Source of the DNA: JAEDHM01 sp964368645
GTDB lineage: Bacteria; Bacillota; Clostridia; Christensenellales; CAG-1252
Direction: 5' to 3'
Assembly: GCA_964368645.1 (NCBI GenBank)
Contig: CAYJBY010000010.1
Coordinates: 1 to 64,000, forward strand
DNA length: 64,000 nucleotides
The notes under the pieces are model-generated. The model had not been told where the DNA came from. It saw only the letters and a list, made by a program, of their open reading frames with translations, and did not search any database. Both the position numbers and the translations under genes were made by a program. Shown here piece by piece: positions 1-8,726 of the stretch (its first letter is position 1; each line of letters opens with the position of its first letter).

Positions 1-58
1 CGAACCCTCGACCTCCAGCGTGACAGGCTGGCATTCTAACCAACTGAACTACCGGACC
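1..58 (-). tRNA. tRNA-Asp (GTC), 3' end cut off by window edge
   Basis: Read on the minus strand, the gene begins GGTCCGGTAGTTCAG and has a canonical D arm. The anticodon arm CCAGC-CTGTCAC-GCTGG gives anticodon GTC (Asp). The sequence ends inside the T arm at base 1, so the acceptor 3' strand and any CCA lie outside the window. It is the last of three co-oriented tRNA genes. Confidence 0.93.
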
Positions 59-79
59 ACAACCTATTATTACTCTTAA

Positions 80-156
80 TGGTGGGGCTTCACGGACTCG
101 AACCGCGGACCAATCGGTTATGAGCCGACCGCTCTAACCAACTGAGCTAAAGCCCC
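80..156 (-). tRNA. tRNA with anticodon CAT (elongator Met or Ile2)
   Basis: On the minus strand a full cloverleaf is visible. The acceptor arms GGGGCTT/AAGCCCC pair, the D arm is GCTC...GAGC, the anticodon arm GTCGG-CTCATAA-CCGAT gives CAT, and a T arm follows. A CCA end is encoded at 80-82. CAT is read either as elongator methionine or, after lysidine modification, as isoleucine (AUA). The sequence alone does not separate the two. The D arm with GAGC differs from initiator tRNA. Confidence 0.93.
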
Positions 157-165
157 ATTTTTGTT

Positions 166-242
166 TGGTCGGGGTGAAGAGACTTGAACTCCCGACCTCA
201 TGGTCCCAAACCACGCGCGCTACCAAACTGCGCTACACCCCG
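166..242 (-). tRNA. tRNA-Pro (TGG)
   Basis: On the minus strand the acceptor arms CGGGGTG/CACCCCG pair. The anticodon arm CGTGG-TTTGGGA-CCATG gives TGG (Pro), and a CCA end is encoded at 166-168. It is the first gene of the tRNA cluster behind the promoter at 269-297. Confidence 0.95.
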
Positions 243-268
243 ACAGGGTTCACATTTGCGACCATATT

Positions 269-297
269 ATATTACGATATTACTTCTCGGTTGTCAA
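269..297 (-). promoter_or_regulatory. sigma-A promoter of the tRNA cluster
   Basis: On the minus strand TTGACA (292-297) is separated by 17 bp from TAATAT (269-274). The transcript would start about 20 bases before tRNA-Pro. A TATAAT also exists 3 bp further on, but at a 20-bp spacing. Confidence 0.75.
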
Positions 298-326
298 CAC
301 TTTTTTGAGGTAATTTTTCAAAAAAA

Positions 327-2663
327 TCAGTTTTCTTCATCTGACGGCGGAAGCTCCTTTGTCTTTCCGCTTTTCCGAGCTGCGATACGTTCCTTGAGCT
401 TTGCATATACTTTAGTATATGAGTAAAGTATTGCCGGCAAAAGTGTGAACACTAAGAATGCGGATAGCACCGCGCCTCTTGCAATCAACATTGTAATTTC
501 GCCTACAATTAAATTGGAAGTAACCAGATAAACCGCAATACAAGCGGATATAAGTATAGACGCACTGACCAACACGCTTGCAGAGGATCGCTCTATTGCG
601 GTATTAAGAGCCTTGCGCAGACTCATAGTCTTACGAGCCTCGTTAAACTTATCCGTTAGCAGAATCGCGTAATCAACTGTTGCGCCCAACTCGATTGAGC
701 TGATGATTATGTAGGACATAAAGTTGATTTTAACACCAGAAATAACTACTATAGTAAGGTTAATCCAAATACCCAACTCTATTACGAAAAGGATTAAAAG
801 CGGCAGTATAACCTTGCGGTTGCTGAAAATCAGTATTGCCAGTATTATCAATGCCGAAAGTATCGTCACGTAAACGAAGTCGGTAGGCGCAGTATTATTC
901 AGGTCGTAGGCACCCTGCCCGACGCCCGTAATAGATACCTGTCCTTCTCCGAAAAGCTCGTTCCCGATTGCGGTTATCTTGTCTATCGCCGCATACGTTG
1001 TGCTGTCCTCCACCGCACCGTCAATCCTTATGGTGTACATAATGTAACCGTACTCCACGTTGGCAAAATTGTCGTTGAGCTGTTTGAAAAGCGGCTCGTA
1101 AGATTCGGCGGCCGCTGTCCCCTGCACCAATTTATAAAGGTCGTACAGCTCCTCCGTTACCACAGTGTACATAGAGAAATTCTGGATATAACGAACCGTA
1201 CCGTCTTCGGCGACAAGCTGTTGCTCGGTGTTAATCTTGTCAAGTTCCGCTAAAAATGCGTATTGCTCGTCAATACTCAATCTGCGCTGAACGTCAGACG
1301 ACTCCTCGGTATAATAAGGCACGATTACGATTAGTTGATTGTTGGACGAATTGACGACCTGCTCGGTAGCGGAGGGATTAGCGTTGGCTTCCGTAACCGT
1401 CAGATAAGACAAATCAACCTTGAATTGGAATATGCAAGTGGGAATTGCCACAGCCACGCAAACCGCAATAATGATATAGCGGAATTTGATGTCGAACTTG
1501 CCGATAGCCTTCAGCTTAGGCTCGAAGCACTTGTGCTGAGTTCTCATTATCAGCTTGTCCATAACCACGATTAAGCAAGGCTGTAGGAACAATACGGCAA
1601 TTAAACTGGCAACAACGCCCTTTGCCAACACAAAGCCCAAATCGAAGCCCATATTAAACTTCATAATAAACAGTGCGACAAAACCGCCGACAGTGGTCAA
1701 TGCACTGGAAAAGATGGATTTCAAGGTTCGCGGCAAAGAGTTTTCGATAGCTGTTTTGCAATCAACGGAGAGTTTTTTCTCCTCGTAGTAGGTGTGCATC
1801 AGGAAAATCGAATAGTCCATTGCAATCGCTAACTGCAATATCGTAGATGCGGCAAAGGTTATTGAGGACACAGACGGCATAAATGCATTAGTGCCTATGT
1901 TAATCAAAATCGAAATGCCCAACGTGCCCAAAAATATAATCGGTTCCACAAAGGACTTAGACGTTATAAGCAATATAATCAGTATCAGCACCACGGCAAC
2001 GATAAGGAACTTAGGAATATCGCCGATAGAGCTTTCAAGCAGAGTTTTGGCGTTAAGCGCACTGCCGCCCATAAAGTATTCTCCGCCAACGCCGTTGACC
2101 TTGACGTCCAGCATTGCCGACATATTATCGATTAAATCAAAATTAACTTGCTCGGCATTTGGCGCGGCAAGATAGAAGAAAACTATGTAAGTTTCCAGTC
2201 CTGTATCCTGATTACGATAGTAAAACTTGTCTTTTACGCTGTCGTAGCCCTCGCCTAAAGCCGTTGCAACCGCCTCGATACCGGTGGTTTCCATAGCAGA
2301 CGGCATAGCGTCAAAGCTACCAAGCCAAGCATAGCGCACGATAGGATATTGTTTTTTCCCTTCAATCTCCACTTCCTCGGAATTAAGCTGGAGAATAACG
2401 TCGTTCAGCACTGTTTCCACCTGTTCCTTGCTGAGTCCGGAGATACCCAAGCTCAAATCGCCGATAATGTTAAAGTATTCGGACAAATTAGCCTTACCCT
2501 TAGCCGTCATTGTATCGTCGTCCAAGTAGCTTGTTACGTCGCTGTTCAGATTAACGAAAAAATATCCCACAGCGGAAAGCACTGTCAAAATCGAAAAAAC
2601 GATTATAATGTACCAACGGTACTTAACTACGAATTTCGCAAAACCGTTGAGAAATTTATCCAT
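327..2663 (-). CDS. MMPL/RND-superfamily membrane exporter
   Basis: This 778-residue polytopic membrane protein has the duplicated RND layout. One transmembrane helix (about 15-38) is followed by a long extracytoplasmic loop and a block of five or six helices (about 215-375). A second lone helix (about 388-408), a second large loop and a final helix block (about 625-750) follow. The tail is short and charged. The helix blocks resemble MMPL-type exporters, including the GATVDYAILLTDKF and AMDYSIFLMHTYYEE segments with the conserved DY pair. In this family these residues serve proton coupling. The substrate is unknown; lipids, peptides or drugs are the usual candidates. The start overlaps the upstream membrane gene by 8 bp, so the two are probably translationally coupled. 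Confidence 0.88.
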   Translation of the reverse strand: MDKFLNGFAKFVVKYRWYIIIVFSILTVLSAVGYFFVNLNSDVTSYLDDDTMTAKGKANLSEYFNIIGDLSLGISGLSKEQVETVLNDVILQLNSEEVEIEGKKQYPIVRYAWLGSFDAMPSAMETTGIEAVATALGEGYDSVKDKFYYRNQDTGLETYIVFFYLAAPNAEQVNFDLIDNMSAMLDVKVNGVGGEYFMGGSALNAKTLLESSIGDIPKFLIVAVVLILIILLITSKSFVEPIIFLGTLGISILINIGTNAFMPSVSSITFAASTILQLAIAMDYSIFLMHTYYEEKKLSVDCKTAIENSLPRTLKSIFSSALTTVGGFVALFIMKFNMGFDLGFVLAKGVVASLIAVLFLQPCLIVVMDKLIMRTQHKCFEPKLKAIGKFDIKFRYIIIAVCVAVAIPTCIFQFKVDLSYLTVTEANANPSATEQVVNSSNNQLIVIVPYYTEESSDVQRRLSIDEQYAFLAELDKINTEQQLVAEDGTVRYIQNFSMYTVVTEELYDLYKLVQGTAAAESYEPLFKQLNDNFANVEYGYIMYTIRIDGAVEDSTTYAAIDKITAIGNELFGEGQVSITGVGQGAYDLNNTAPTDFVYVTILSALIILAILIFSNRKVILPLLILFVIELGIWINLTIVVISGVKINFMSYIIISSIELGATVDYAILLTDKFNEARKTMSLRKALNTAIERSSASVLVSASILISACIAVYLVTSNLIVGEITMLIARGAVLSAFLVFTLLPAILYSYTKVYAKLKERIAARKSGKTKELPPSDEEN

Positions 2664-3777
2664 TAGCGTTTCCGTCGGCTTTGCCGTCCGCCTCCACGTT
2701 ATCCGTATCGCCTGTATTTACAATATCGTCAGCGGTAGTCGGCTCACTGTTATCCGCTACGGCTAAACTCTCCGACTGTTGCGCATCGTTGTCGCCGAGA
2801 TTAACCTTTTCAAAATCGTTCTGCAACGAAGAGTTGTCTTTCTCGTCAGTTGTCTTTTCGTCGTCTTTTGCATTAAAATCCGAACCAAGTTCGGACGTTA
2901 CCGCCTGCTCGGATTTTTGCTCCGAATTATTGTCCGCGGAATCGATAATCGGGTTTTCGGGCGGAAAATCATCGGGATCGTCCTCGTCAGGCGCGTCGCC
3001 CTTCTTTTTAAGCAAAACGGTGTCAACTGTAATCCAAACCAACAGGAAGAATACAAACCCTACGAAAATCAACCAAGTGACGTTAAACGCTGACAGCACG
3101 AAGGATACAACGAAATATATCGCTGTGCAAAGCAGCGTTGCCATTATCATATAGTCAAGCGTACGGAGCTTACGCCCCTTTTGCCGCCACAGATAAACCG
3201 CGCAACAAGCGTACGCCGTCACGCCGTAAATCAAAAAAGCTATCCAAGTGTATGCCCACAGTTTAGTTAAGAAGGAAATCAGCAGATAAACGCCGCAAAA
3301 AGCGCATAATAAGCCGAAAATTATCGAAAAACAAGCTAATACGTTGTGATTGGTCGCTCGGGTATAGCTCAACAAAAAGCAGTTAAGCACAGTACCGTAA
3401 ACAAACGCCGCACCGACGAATATACCCCAAGTCCAGCTCCAACCGCCGGGAACGGTAAAGGAAAGGAGCAAATACAAAAAGGTCACGCCGAAAAAATACG
3501 CGACCGTTATCAATAGAAAATTAATGACCTTTTCAAATTTGATATTGTAAAAAAACTTTTTGTGCAGAGCGCGAAGCTCCGCCTTGTGGTTGTTAATAAC
3601 CTTACAAGCCAAAACGTAGGACGTTACGTCGTCATAGCCGTAGCCGATACACTCCTCGTACTTAGCCGCCATTTCGGAAGCAAGCTGTTCCTTAAGTGCC
3701 GCAGATTCCTCCGTGCGCGGACAACTGAAAAACTCCAGTTCCAACCTTGCCTTGAATTTGTCTGCGAATAACGTCAT
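2656..3777 (-). CDS. Membrane protein with permease-prefix-like N-terminal domain and acidic tail
   Basis: The first ~90 residues form a soluble helical domain (LFADKFKARLELEF, SEMAAKYEECIGYGYDDV) that resembles the permease-prefix/HAAS-type domain of Bacillota membrane proteins. About six transmembrane helices follow (roughly 85-250). The last ~110 residues are a low-complexity tail rich in Asp, Glu, Asn and Ser, and probably disordered. A strong ribosome site (AGGAGGAG) lies 7 bases before the start. The gene sits between the exonuclease-ASCH gene (17 bp away) and the MMPL exporter (8-bp overlap). It may be an accessory or sensory partner of that exporter, which is inference. No enzymatic motif was seen. 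Confidence 0.7.
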   Translation of the reverse strand: MTLFADKFKARLELEFFSCPRTEESAALKEQLASEMAAKYEECIGYGYDDVTSYVLACKVINNHKAELRALHKKFFYNIKFEKVINFLLITVAYFFGVTFLYLLLSFTVPGGWSWTWGIFVGAAFVYGTVLNCFLLSYTRATNHNVLACFSIIFGLLCAFCGVYLLISFLTKLWAYTWIAFLIYGVTAYACCAVYLWRQKGRKLRTLDYMIMATLLCTAIYFVVSFVLSAFNVTWLIFVGFVFFLLVWITVDTVLLKKKGDAPDEDDPDDFPPENPIIDSADNNSEQKSEQAVTSELGSDFNAKDDEKTTDEKDNSSLQNDFEKVNLGDNDAQQSESLAVADNSEPTTADDIVNTGDTDNVEADGKADGNANG

Positions 3778-3794
3778 ATACGCTCCTCCTGAAA

Positions 3795-4817
3795 CTAATC
3801 CTCAATAACCTCGACTCCTATGCCTACAACGCCATAGGTCTTCTCTCTCTCGGGGGGGTAGTAATTAGCCATACTGCTTAAGAAACCGAGCAAATCCACG
3901 TCCTTAAAGCCTAACTCGGCAGGATTATAACAGCTGTACAGCTCCAAAAAACTATCCTTATACGTAAGGGAGGTAACTCTCACCTTAAGCACGTCCGGTC
4001 TTGCAGAACGCTTGTTGAAGTATAAAACGTCCCCTACTTTAATAAGTCTGCGCTTCTCGTCGTTGACTCTAACTTCAACCTTCTTCCCACCGTATTTTAT
4101 CATATCGAAGAAGTTGCTGTCAATAGTCATCGTTATCGCGTCTGAGGTGTCGGCTTCTTTAAGAAGCCTTTTTTTCAGCTTAGCCTTTTCGCGGCGATGC
4201 TGACTCCTCAAGCTTTCCAATACGCCGGAGTGCATAGGGTAAAGCTGATAATTGTCGATATGTCCTCTCGTTATCTTGAGTTTTTTCTCCAGTTCGGAAT
4301 ATTCGGAGCAGTTAAGCTTCTCCATACAATATTTAAGCAGATACAAACACATTTCGGCGTCGTCGTCAGCCAAGTGATGCGTAAAGCCGATATGCAAGTC
4401 CTCCGAAACCTTATCCAAGCCGATACCGTTGGGATAATCGAATACCGCCGAATATATCAGCTGAGAGCAGATATACTCAAATTTCAGCGGAGGTAAGCCA
4501 GCCCGTCTGAAAGCGTTATTTAGCATATACATATCGTTGTTAGCGGAATGCGCGATAACCAAAACGTCACCTGAAAACAGCGTTTTCAGCTCGTCGTAAA
4601 AGTCCTCTATAGGAGGATAGTTCTGCAATTCCGACATATCGATATGAAACTCTATCGGCTTGCGGAAATGCATAGCGAATTTGCATTTAGGATTAATCAG
4701 AATGTTACGCTTATACTTGATGTTAAAATGCTCGTCCGAGCAAACCATTCCGATACTAAACACACTGCCTTTAACGTACATATTGCACGCTTCAAGGTCG
4801 ATTGCAAGAAAATCCAT
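3795..4817 (-). CDS. DEDDh exonuclease fused to an ASCH domain
   Basis: Residues 1-170 form a DnaQ-like 3'-5' exonuclease domain. Its acidic residues are D7 and E9 (FLAIDLEA), D95 in AHSANNDMYM, and the H148-x4-D153 pair in HHLADDDAE, which makes it the DEDDh type. A basic linker (about 205-222) leads to residues 228-338, which match the ASCH fold: IKYGGKKVEVRVNDEKRR, then VGDVLYF, then a C-terminal YGVVGIGVEVI strand. ASCH domains are RNA-binding-like, and some (YqfB) are N4-acetylcytidine amidohydrolases. The ribosome site AAAGG precedes the ATG by 7 bases. The substrate is unknown. RNA or modified-nucleotide processing is plausible. Confidence 0.82.
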   Translation of the reverse strand: MDFLAIDLEACNMYVKGSVFSIGMVCSDEHFNIKYKRNILINPKCKFAMHFRKPIEFHIDMSELQNYPPIEDFYDELKTLFSGDVLVIAHSANNDMYMLNNAFRRAGLPPLKFEYICSQLIYSAVFDYPNGIGLDKVSEDLHIGFTHHLADDDAEMCLYLLKYCMEKLNCSEYSELEKKLKITRGHIDNYQLYPMHSGVLESLRSQHRREKAKLKKRLLKEADTSDAITMTIDSNFFDMIKYGGKKVEVRVNDEKRRLIKVGDVLYFNKRSARPDVLKVRVTSLTYKDSFLELYSCYNPAELGFKDVDLLGFLSSMANYYPPEREKTYGVVGIGVEVIED

Positions 4818-4927
4818 ATTATTACCTTTCTATTGCGTAAGGCGCGAGCGAACACACGCACACGCCTACACGCGCTATTAACGAAAAGTCGGTTGTGACC
4901 GTTTTTGCCGCAAGCCGACTTTATACG

Positions 4928-4952
4928 AAAAAGCCCACACAAGGTGGGCTTT
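4928..4952 (-). terminator. Intrinsic terminator after ispH-rpsA
   Basis: A 9-bp perfect stem (AAAGCCCAC at 4930-4938 with GTGGGCTTT at 4944-4952) has a 5-base loop. On the minus strand a short T run follows. It lies 12 bp after the rpsA stop codon and would end the surE-to-rpsA unit. Confidence 0.75.
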
Positions 4953-4963
4953 CAAATGCTATA

Positions 4964-7357
4964 TTACTTGTTGTCGTCCTCAGAACTGAAGTCGAAGCCC
5001 TTTAACAAATCACCGATTGTATTGGTAACGCTCTCGGTGCTGCCGTAAGCGGTAACGATCTCTTCCTCTGCCTTAACTTCGGGATTGTCCTCGTTACGTC
5101 CCTTGCGACGGTCGCTCTTACGATTGTCGGTTGCGGCGGCAGCCTTGTCGGTACGCTTAGCGCGGACAGGCTTGCTGTCGGAAACGACTTCCTCGTTCTC
5201 GGTGGGAGCAGCGGCATCCTTGATGGACAGAGCGATACGGGTGTCGTTAAAGCTGATGACCTTAGCCTCAACCTCTTGACCTACGGTCAGAACCTCTGCA
5301 GGGGTGCTGATGCGCTTGTCGCTGATGTTGGAGATATGAACTAATCCGTCGATACCGGGCTCAATGGAAATGAATGCGCCGTAGCTTACGATGGACTGAA
5401 CCTTACCCTTAACAATGCTGCCTACGGGATACTTCTCTGCGGCAAGCTCGTAAGGCTTTTTCTGTAAAAGCTTATAGCTTAAGGAAACCTTGAAGTTATC
5501 GGGATCAACCTTAATGATAACGAACTCGTATTCCTTACCGATTTCCAAAACGTCGGCGGGCTTAACGTCCTTAATCCAAGACAGCTCACTGGTTGCAGCT
5601 AAGCAATCAAAACCGAATACGTTAACGAATGCACCGAAAGTTGTAAATCTCTTAACAACGCCGGGAACGATATTGTTGACCTCAAAGCGGTCGATATTGG
5701 CAAGGAAGGTGTCCTTCTTTTCCTGATCGGCTTTCGCTCTCTTCTCCGCCCAAAGACGGTCAGCCTCTTCTCTGTGAGCCTTTCTCTCGTCGAGAACGAC
5801 CTTCTTGTGAGAAGCAACGATTCTCTTACGACGAAGATTGCCCTTCTTTTCCTTCTCGTCCTTGTCCTCAAGCTTCATAACCGTGATGGTCTTGCCTACG
5901 TAAGTTTCAAGGTCGATCTCCTCGTCCTTCTTCTTCAACTCAACGTGAGAAGCGGGAACGAATACGGAGTAGGAACCTGCGCTGCCGAGCAAACCGCCGT
6001 TAACTGCCTTTTCGATTTTCAGCTCGAAAACGCCTGCCAGCAATGCCTCGTCAACCTTCTTAACCTCGTCGATGGTCTTCTTGTCAAGAGTAATGAACTC
6101 TCTGGAACCCGAATCGTTGGGAACTACAACTGCATCTATGTCCATATCGGTGGGATAGTCGGCAGGATTGTATTCTTCAAGACCTGCTTTTTCCGCTGCG
6201 ATAAAACCTTCTTTCTTTTCGCCTATACTGACGATAATACCCTTTTCATCGGCACTGATGACTTTGCCCTTAACCTTTTGACCGGCGTGGAGAGTACGGT
6301 TGCCTTTCTTGTCCTCGTTAGCTACCCAATCAGCCATAGACTTGATGGGAGCGTTGAACTTCTTGATGACAGGCTTGTCGTTCTCTTCGACCTTGGCATC
6401 CTCAACGGCTTCTGCTTTTACTTCGACGGCTTCTGCCTTAACTTCGGCTTCTGCGGCGACAGTGTCTTCTGCAGCGGGTACTGCTGCGCTTACGTCCTCT
6501 GCTACCTCAACTTCGGACTTGCTGGTGATTTCTTCGTTACTCATTAAATTAATTACCTCCATAATCAACTCTTGCGGAGTTGACGCTCCGGCAGTAACGC
6601 CGAGCTTTTGTATATTTTGTTTTGCAACCGAATTAAGACAGTCAACGCCGTCGATAAGGTACGTCATCGGACACCTTAGCTTGCACACCTCGTACAACCT
6701 TCGGACGTTAGCACTGTCCTTGGAGCCGATAACCAACATTGCGTCGCACTGCACAGACAAACGAATAGCCTCCGCCTGCCTTTCTTTTGTAGTATAACAA
6801 ATAGTATCTTGGCTGACAAGCGATTTTAAGTTGTTTTTCAAATAATTTATTATATAATCGTACTTTTGCGCGTCGAAGGTTGTCTGAACCACGCTGACGT
6901 ATTCTTTCGTCTTGTCAAGGGGCGGAAAATCACAGTCTTCTATCACCGTTGCTTGATTGCCGCAGCAGGAATTAACGCCTATAACCTCGGGGTGTTTCGG
7001 ATCTCCGATTATGATAATATTCTTACCCTCCGCATAGGCGGTGGCAACTATCCGCCGTATCCGTTCCACGTTGGGACAGGTGGCGTTAATCACCTTAACG
7101 GGGGTATGCGACAGCCGTTCCAAAACCTCTTGCGTAACACCGTGGGCTCTTATCACGACAGTACCGCTTTTGAGGGAGTACGCAGTCTTCGCGTCAATCT
7201 CGCTTATCCCCTCTTTCGCCAGTCTTTCGGCGACAAGCTCGTTGTGAATCAATCGACCAAGGGTGAATACGGGTTTTTCGCAAGCGGAAAAGGCGGCGTC
7301 AACCGCTTTTTGCACTCCCTTGCAAAATCCCACGTAAGCCGATACGATTATCTCCAT
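4964..7357 (-). CDS. ispH-rpsA: Bifunctional IspH (HMBPP reductase)-ribosomal protein S1 fusion
   Basis: Residues 1-271 are 4-hydroxy-3-methylbut-2-enyl diphosphate reductase, the last step of the MEP isoprenoid pathway. The three iron-sulfur cysteines are visible (C12 in GFCKGVQ, C94 in NATCPN, C187 in TICYTTKERQ), as are H38, H72, H122 and E124. From residue 272 the protein is ribosomal protein S1. An acidic Ala/Glu/Val-rich linker is followed by four S1/OB repeats at about 357-425, 440-530, 565-640 and 650-720, then a basic-acidic tail. Repeat 2 is divergent. This fusion is known in Clostridia. An internal ATG at 6544 with its own GGAGG may also give separate S1 (see findings). The start codon overlaps the plsC stop by one base. 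Confidence 0.95.
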   Translation of the reverse strand: MEIIVSAYVGFCKGVQKAVDAAFSACEKPVFTLGRLIHNELVAERLAKEGISEIDAKTAYSLKSGTVVIRAHGVTQEVLERLSHTPVKVINATCPNVERIRRIVATAYAEGKNIIIIGDPKHPEVIGVNSCCGNQATVIEDCDFPPLDKTKEYVSVVQTTFDAQKYDYIINYLKNNLKSLVSQDTICYTTKERQAEAIRLSVQCDAMLVIGSKDSANVRRLYEVCKLRCPMTYLIDGVDCLNSVAKQNIQKLGVTAGASTPQELIMEVINLMSNEEITSKSEVEVAEDVSAAVPAAEDTVAAEAEVKAEAVEVKAEAVEDAKVEENDKPVIKKFNAPIKSMADWVANEDKKGNRTLHAGQKVKGKVISADEKGIIVSIGEKKEGFIAAEKAGLEEYNPADYPTDMDIDAVVVPNDSGSREFITLDKKTIDEVKKVDEALLAGVFELKIEKAVNGGLLGSAGSYSVFVPASHVELKKKDEEIDLETYVGKTITVMKLEDKDEKEKKGNLRRKRIVASHKKVVLDERKAHREEADRLWAEKRAKADQEKKDTFLANIDRFEVNNIVPGVVKRFTTFGAFVNVFGFDCLAATSELSWIKDVKPADVLEIGKEYEFVIIKVDPDNFKVSLSYKLLQKKPYELAAEKYPVGSIVKGKVQSIVSYGAFISIEPGIDGLVHISNISDKRISTPAEVLTVGQEVEAKVISFNDTRIALSIKDAAAPTENEEVVSDSKPVRAKRTDKAAAATDNRKSDRRKGRNEDNPEVKAEEEIVTAYGSTESVTNTIGDLLKGFDFSSEDDNK
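6542..6560 (-). promoter_or_regulatory. Internal ribosome site and start codon for stand-alone S1
   Basis: Inside the fusion gene, exactly at the IspH/S1 boundary, the minus strand reads GGAGG (6556-6560), 11 bases, then ATG (6542-6544, codon 272, protein MSNEEITSK). It is in frame with S1. The spacing is slightly long but usable. Confidence 0.5.
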
Positions 7358-7980
7358 TAATTACCCTTTTTAGCCGCAACGTAAGCCTTTAGCTCGTTTT
7401 GCAGTTCAATCATTTTGCCGCGCAGATACTCGGAAGCCAGTTCCCTGTCCTCGTGTTTGTTTTCTGGGAAAGCCGCGTTAAGGTCTATAGGCTTCCCGAC
7501 AATCAAATAATTGCGGTGGAAAGGACGTAGTTTTTCGTAAATAATCAAGGGAACAACGGGAGAATTGGTTTTCATAGCAAAAAGCGACGCGCCGACCTTG
7601 AACTCGGCAATATCCGTATTTCCGCTGGTATTACGGGTGCCCTCAGGGAAAATAAACAACTGCTTTCCGTCTCTTAAAACTTGAAGTATTTTGCGACAGG
7701 CGGATATATCGCTTTCCCCTCTTTTTATGGGTATTGCGCCAAGCTTCGTCAGAAATTTCGCCTTAAATTTACTGTCGAACAGTTCCGCCTTACCCACCAC
7801 GTTACAGCTCTCCTTAAGGAGCTTGGAGGCAACGATAATGCAATCGGAAGAGTCCAGATGGTTACAGCAGATTACAGCCTTGGAATAGATCATATTCTCC
7901 TTGTGAACCACCTTAACGGGGTATACCAAGGATACGAGCGGATAGGTAAAATACTTGAAAAAATTGTAAAAAGCAGACAT
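7357..7980 (-). CDS. plsC: 1-acyl-sn-glycerol-3-phosphate acyltransferase (PlsC)
   Basis: This membrane-associated acyltransferase acylates lysophosphatidic acid to phosphatidic acid in phospholipid synthesis. The catalytic H41-x4-D46 motif is seen in NHLDSSD, and the substrate-binding motif is FPEGTRN (about 112-118). At 207 residues it has the family length, with a hydrophobic N-terminal segment. GGAG lies 7 bases before the ATG. It sits in the conserved clostridial order cmk-plsC-ispH/rpsA, 4 bp behind cmk. Confidence 0.93.
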   Translation of the reverse strand: MSAFYNFFKYFTYPLVSLVYPVKVVHKENMIYSKAVICCNHLDSSDCIIVASKLLKESCNVVGKAELFDSKFKAKFLTKLGAIPIKRGESDISACRKILQVLRDGKQLFIFPEGTRNTSGNTDIAEFKVGASLFAMKTNSPVVPLIIYEKLRPFHRNYLIVGKPIDLNAAFPENKHEDRELASEYLRGKMIELQNELKAYVAAKKGN

Positions 7981-7984
7981 AAAA

Positions 7985-8641
7985 TCACTCCTTTATGTAA
8001 CTGATTATCAGCTCTAAAACCTGCTCTGCGTTAAGGTCGGAGCTGTCCACCAAAACGCTGTCCGCGGTGCAAACCAGCGGAGAATTACTGCGGTGACTGT
8101 CATTGTAATCTCTGTCGATTATATCGGAGAGAATTTTCTCATACTCAACGGCACAGCCGCGCTCGGAAAGTTCCAAAGCTCGCCGTCTTGCGCGCACCTC
8201 GGGAGAGGCGGTTAAAAAGAACTTGTATTTCGCATTGGGAAGAACCACGGAGGTTATATCCCGACCGTCCAAAACCACGCTTTGACGGGAGGCAATTTCC
8301 CTTTGCATATCCACAAGTTTCGTACGAACCGCGGAAAGCTTGGAAATATCGGAAGCGGCTTTGGAAACCGCGTGTTCGCGTATGGCAAGGCTGACGTCCT
8401 CGTCCCCCAGCGTGACGCGTTGGGTACCGTTTTCATACCCTATGGAAATGCGGATTTGCGGCAAAAGCTCGTTGACTCTCGGCTCGTCGTTGGGATCGAC
8501 TCCGTTTTTTAAGGCGTAAAGAGCCACAGCCCGATACATTGCGCCCGTGTCCAGATAGGTGATTCCGAGTCTTTTCGCCAAAGCCTTGGCAATGGTGCTT
8601 TTCCCTGCTCCGCTAGGTCCGTCTATTGCGATATCAAACAT
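7985..8641 (-). CDS. cmk: Cytidylate kinase
   Basis: This 218-residue enzyme phosphorylates CMP and dCMP with ATP. The P-loop GPSGAGKST is at about 8-16. The CMP-site segment LDTGAMYRA and the DGRDITSVVLPNA segment are both present. A strong ribosome site (CAGGAGG) precedes the ATG. It is the second or third gene of the surE-FAD oxidoreductase-cmk-plsC-ispH/rpsA unit. Confidence 0.96.
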   Translation of the reverse strand: MFDIAIDGPSGAGKSTIAKALAKRLGITYLDTGAMYRAVALYALKNGVDPNDEPRVNELLPQIRISIGYENGTQRVTLGDEDVSLAIREHAVSKAASDISKLSAVRTKLVDMQREIASRQSVVLDGRDITSVVLPNAKYKFFLTASPEVRARRRALELSERGCAVEYEKILSDIIDRDYNDSHRSNSPLVCTADSVLVDSSDLNAEQVLELIISYIKE

Positions 8642-8726
8642 AGTATTCCTCCTGATTATAGCCCGATTAAGTCAGTATTTTTCATTAATTTCCACAAAGC
8701 GCAAAGGCTTCTCGCCTGCCGCACCG

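Noticed and set aside
5774..6547. 257-residue plus-strand open frame opposite ispH-rpsA
   Set aside because: It is antisense to conserved S1 domains, has no recognisable domain, and its Leu/Val/Phe-rich strings are typical of reverse frames.
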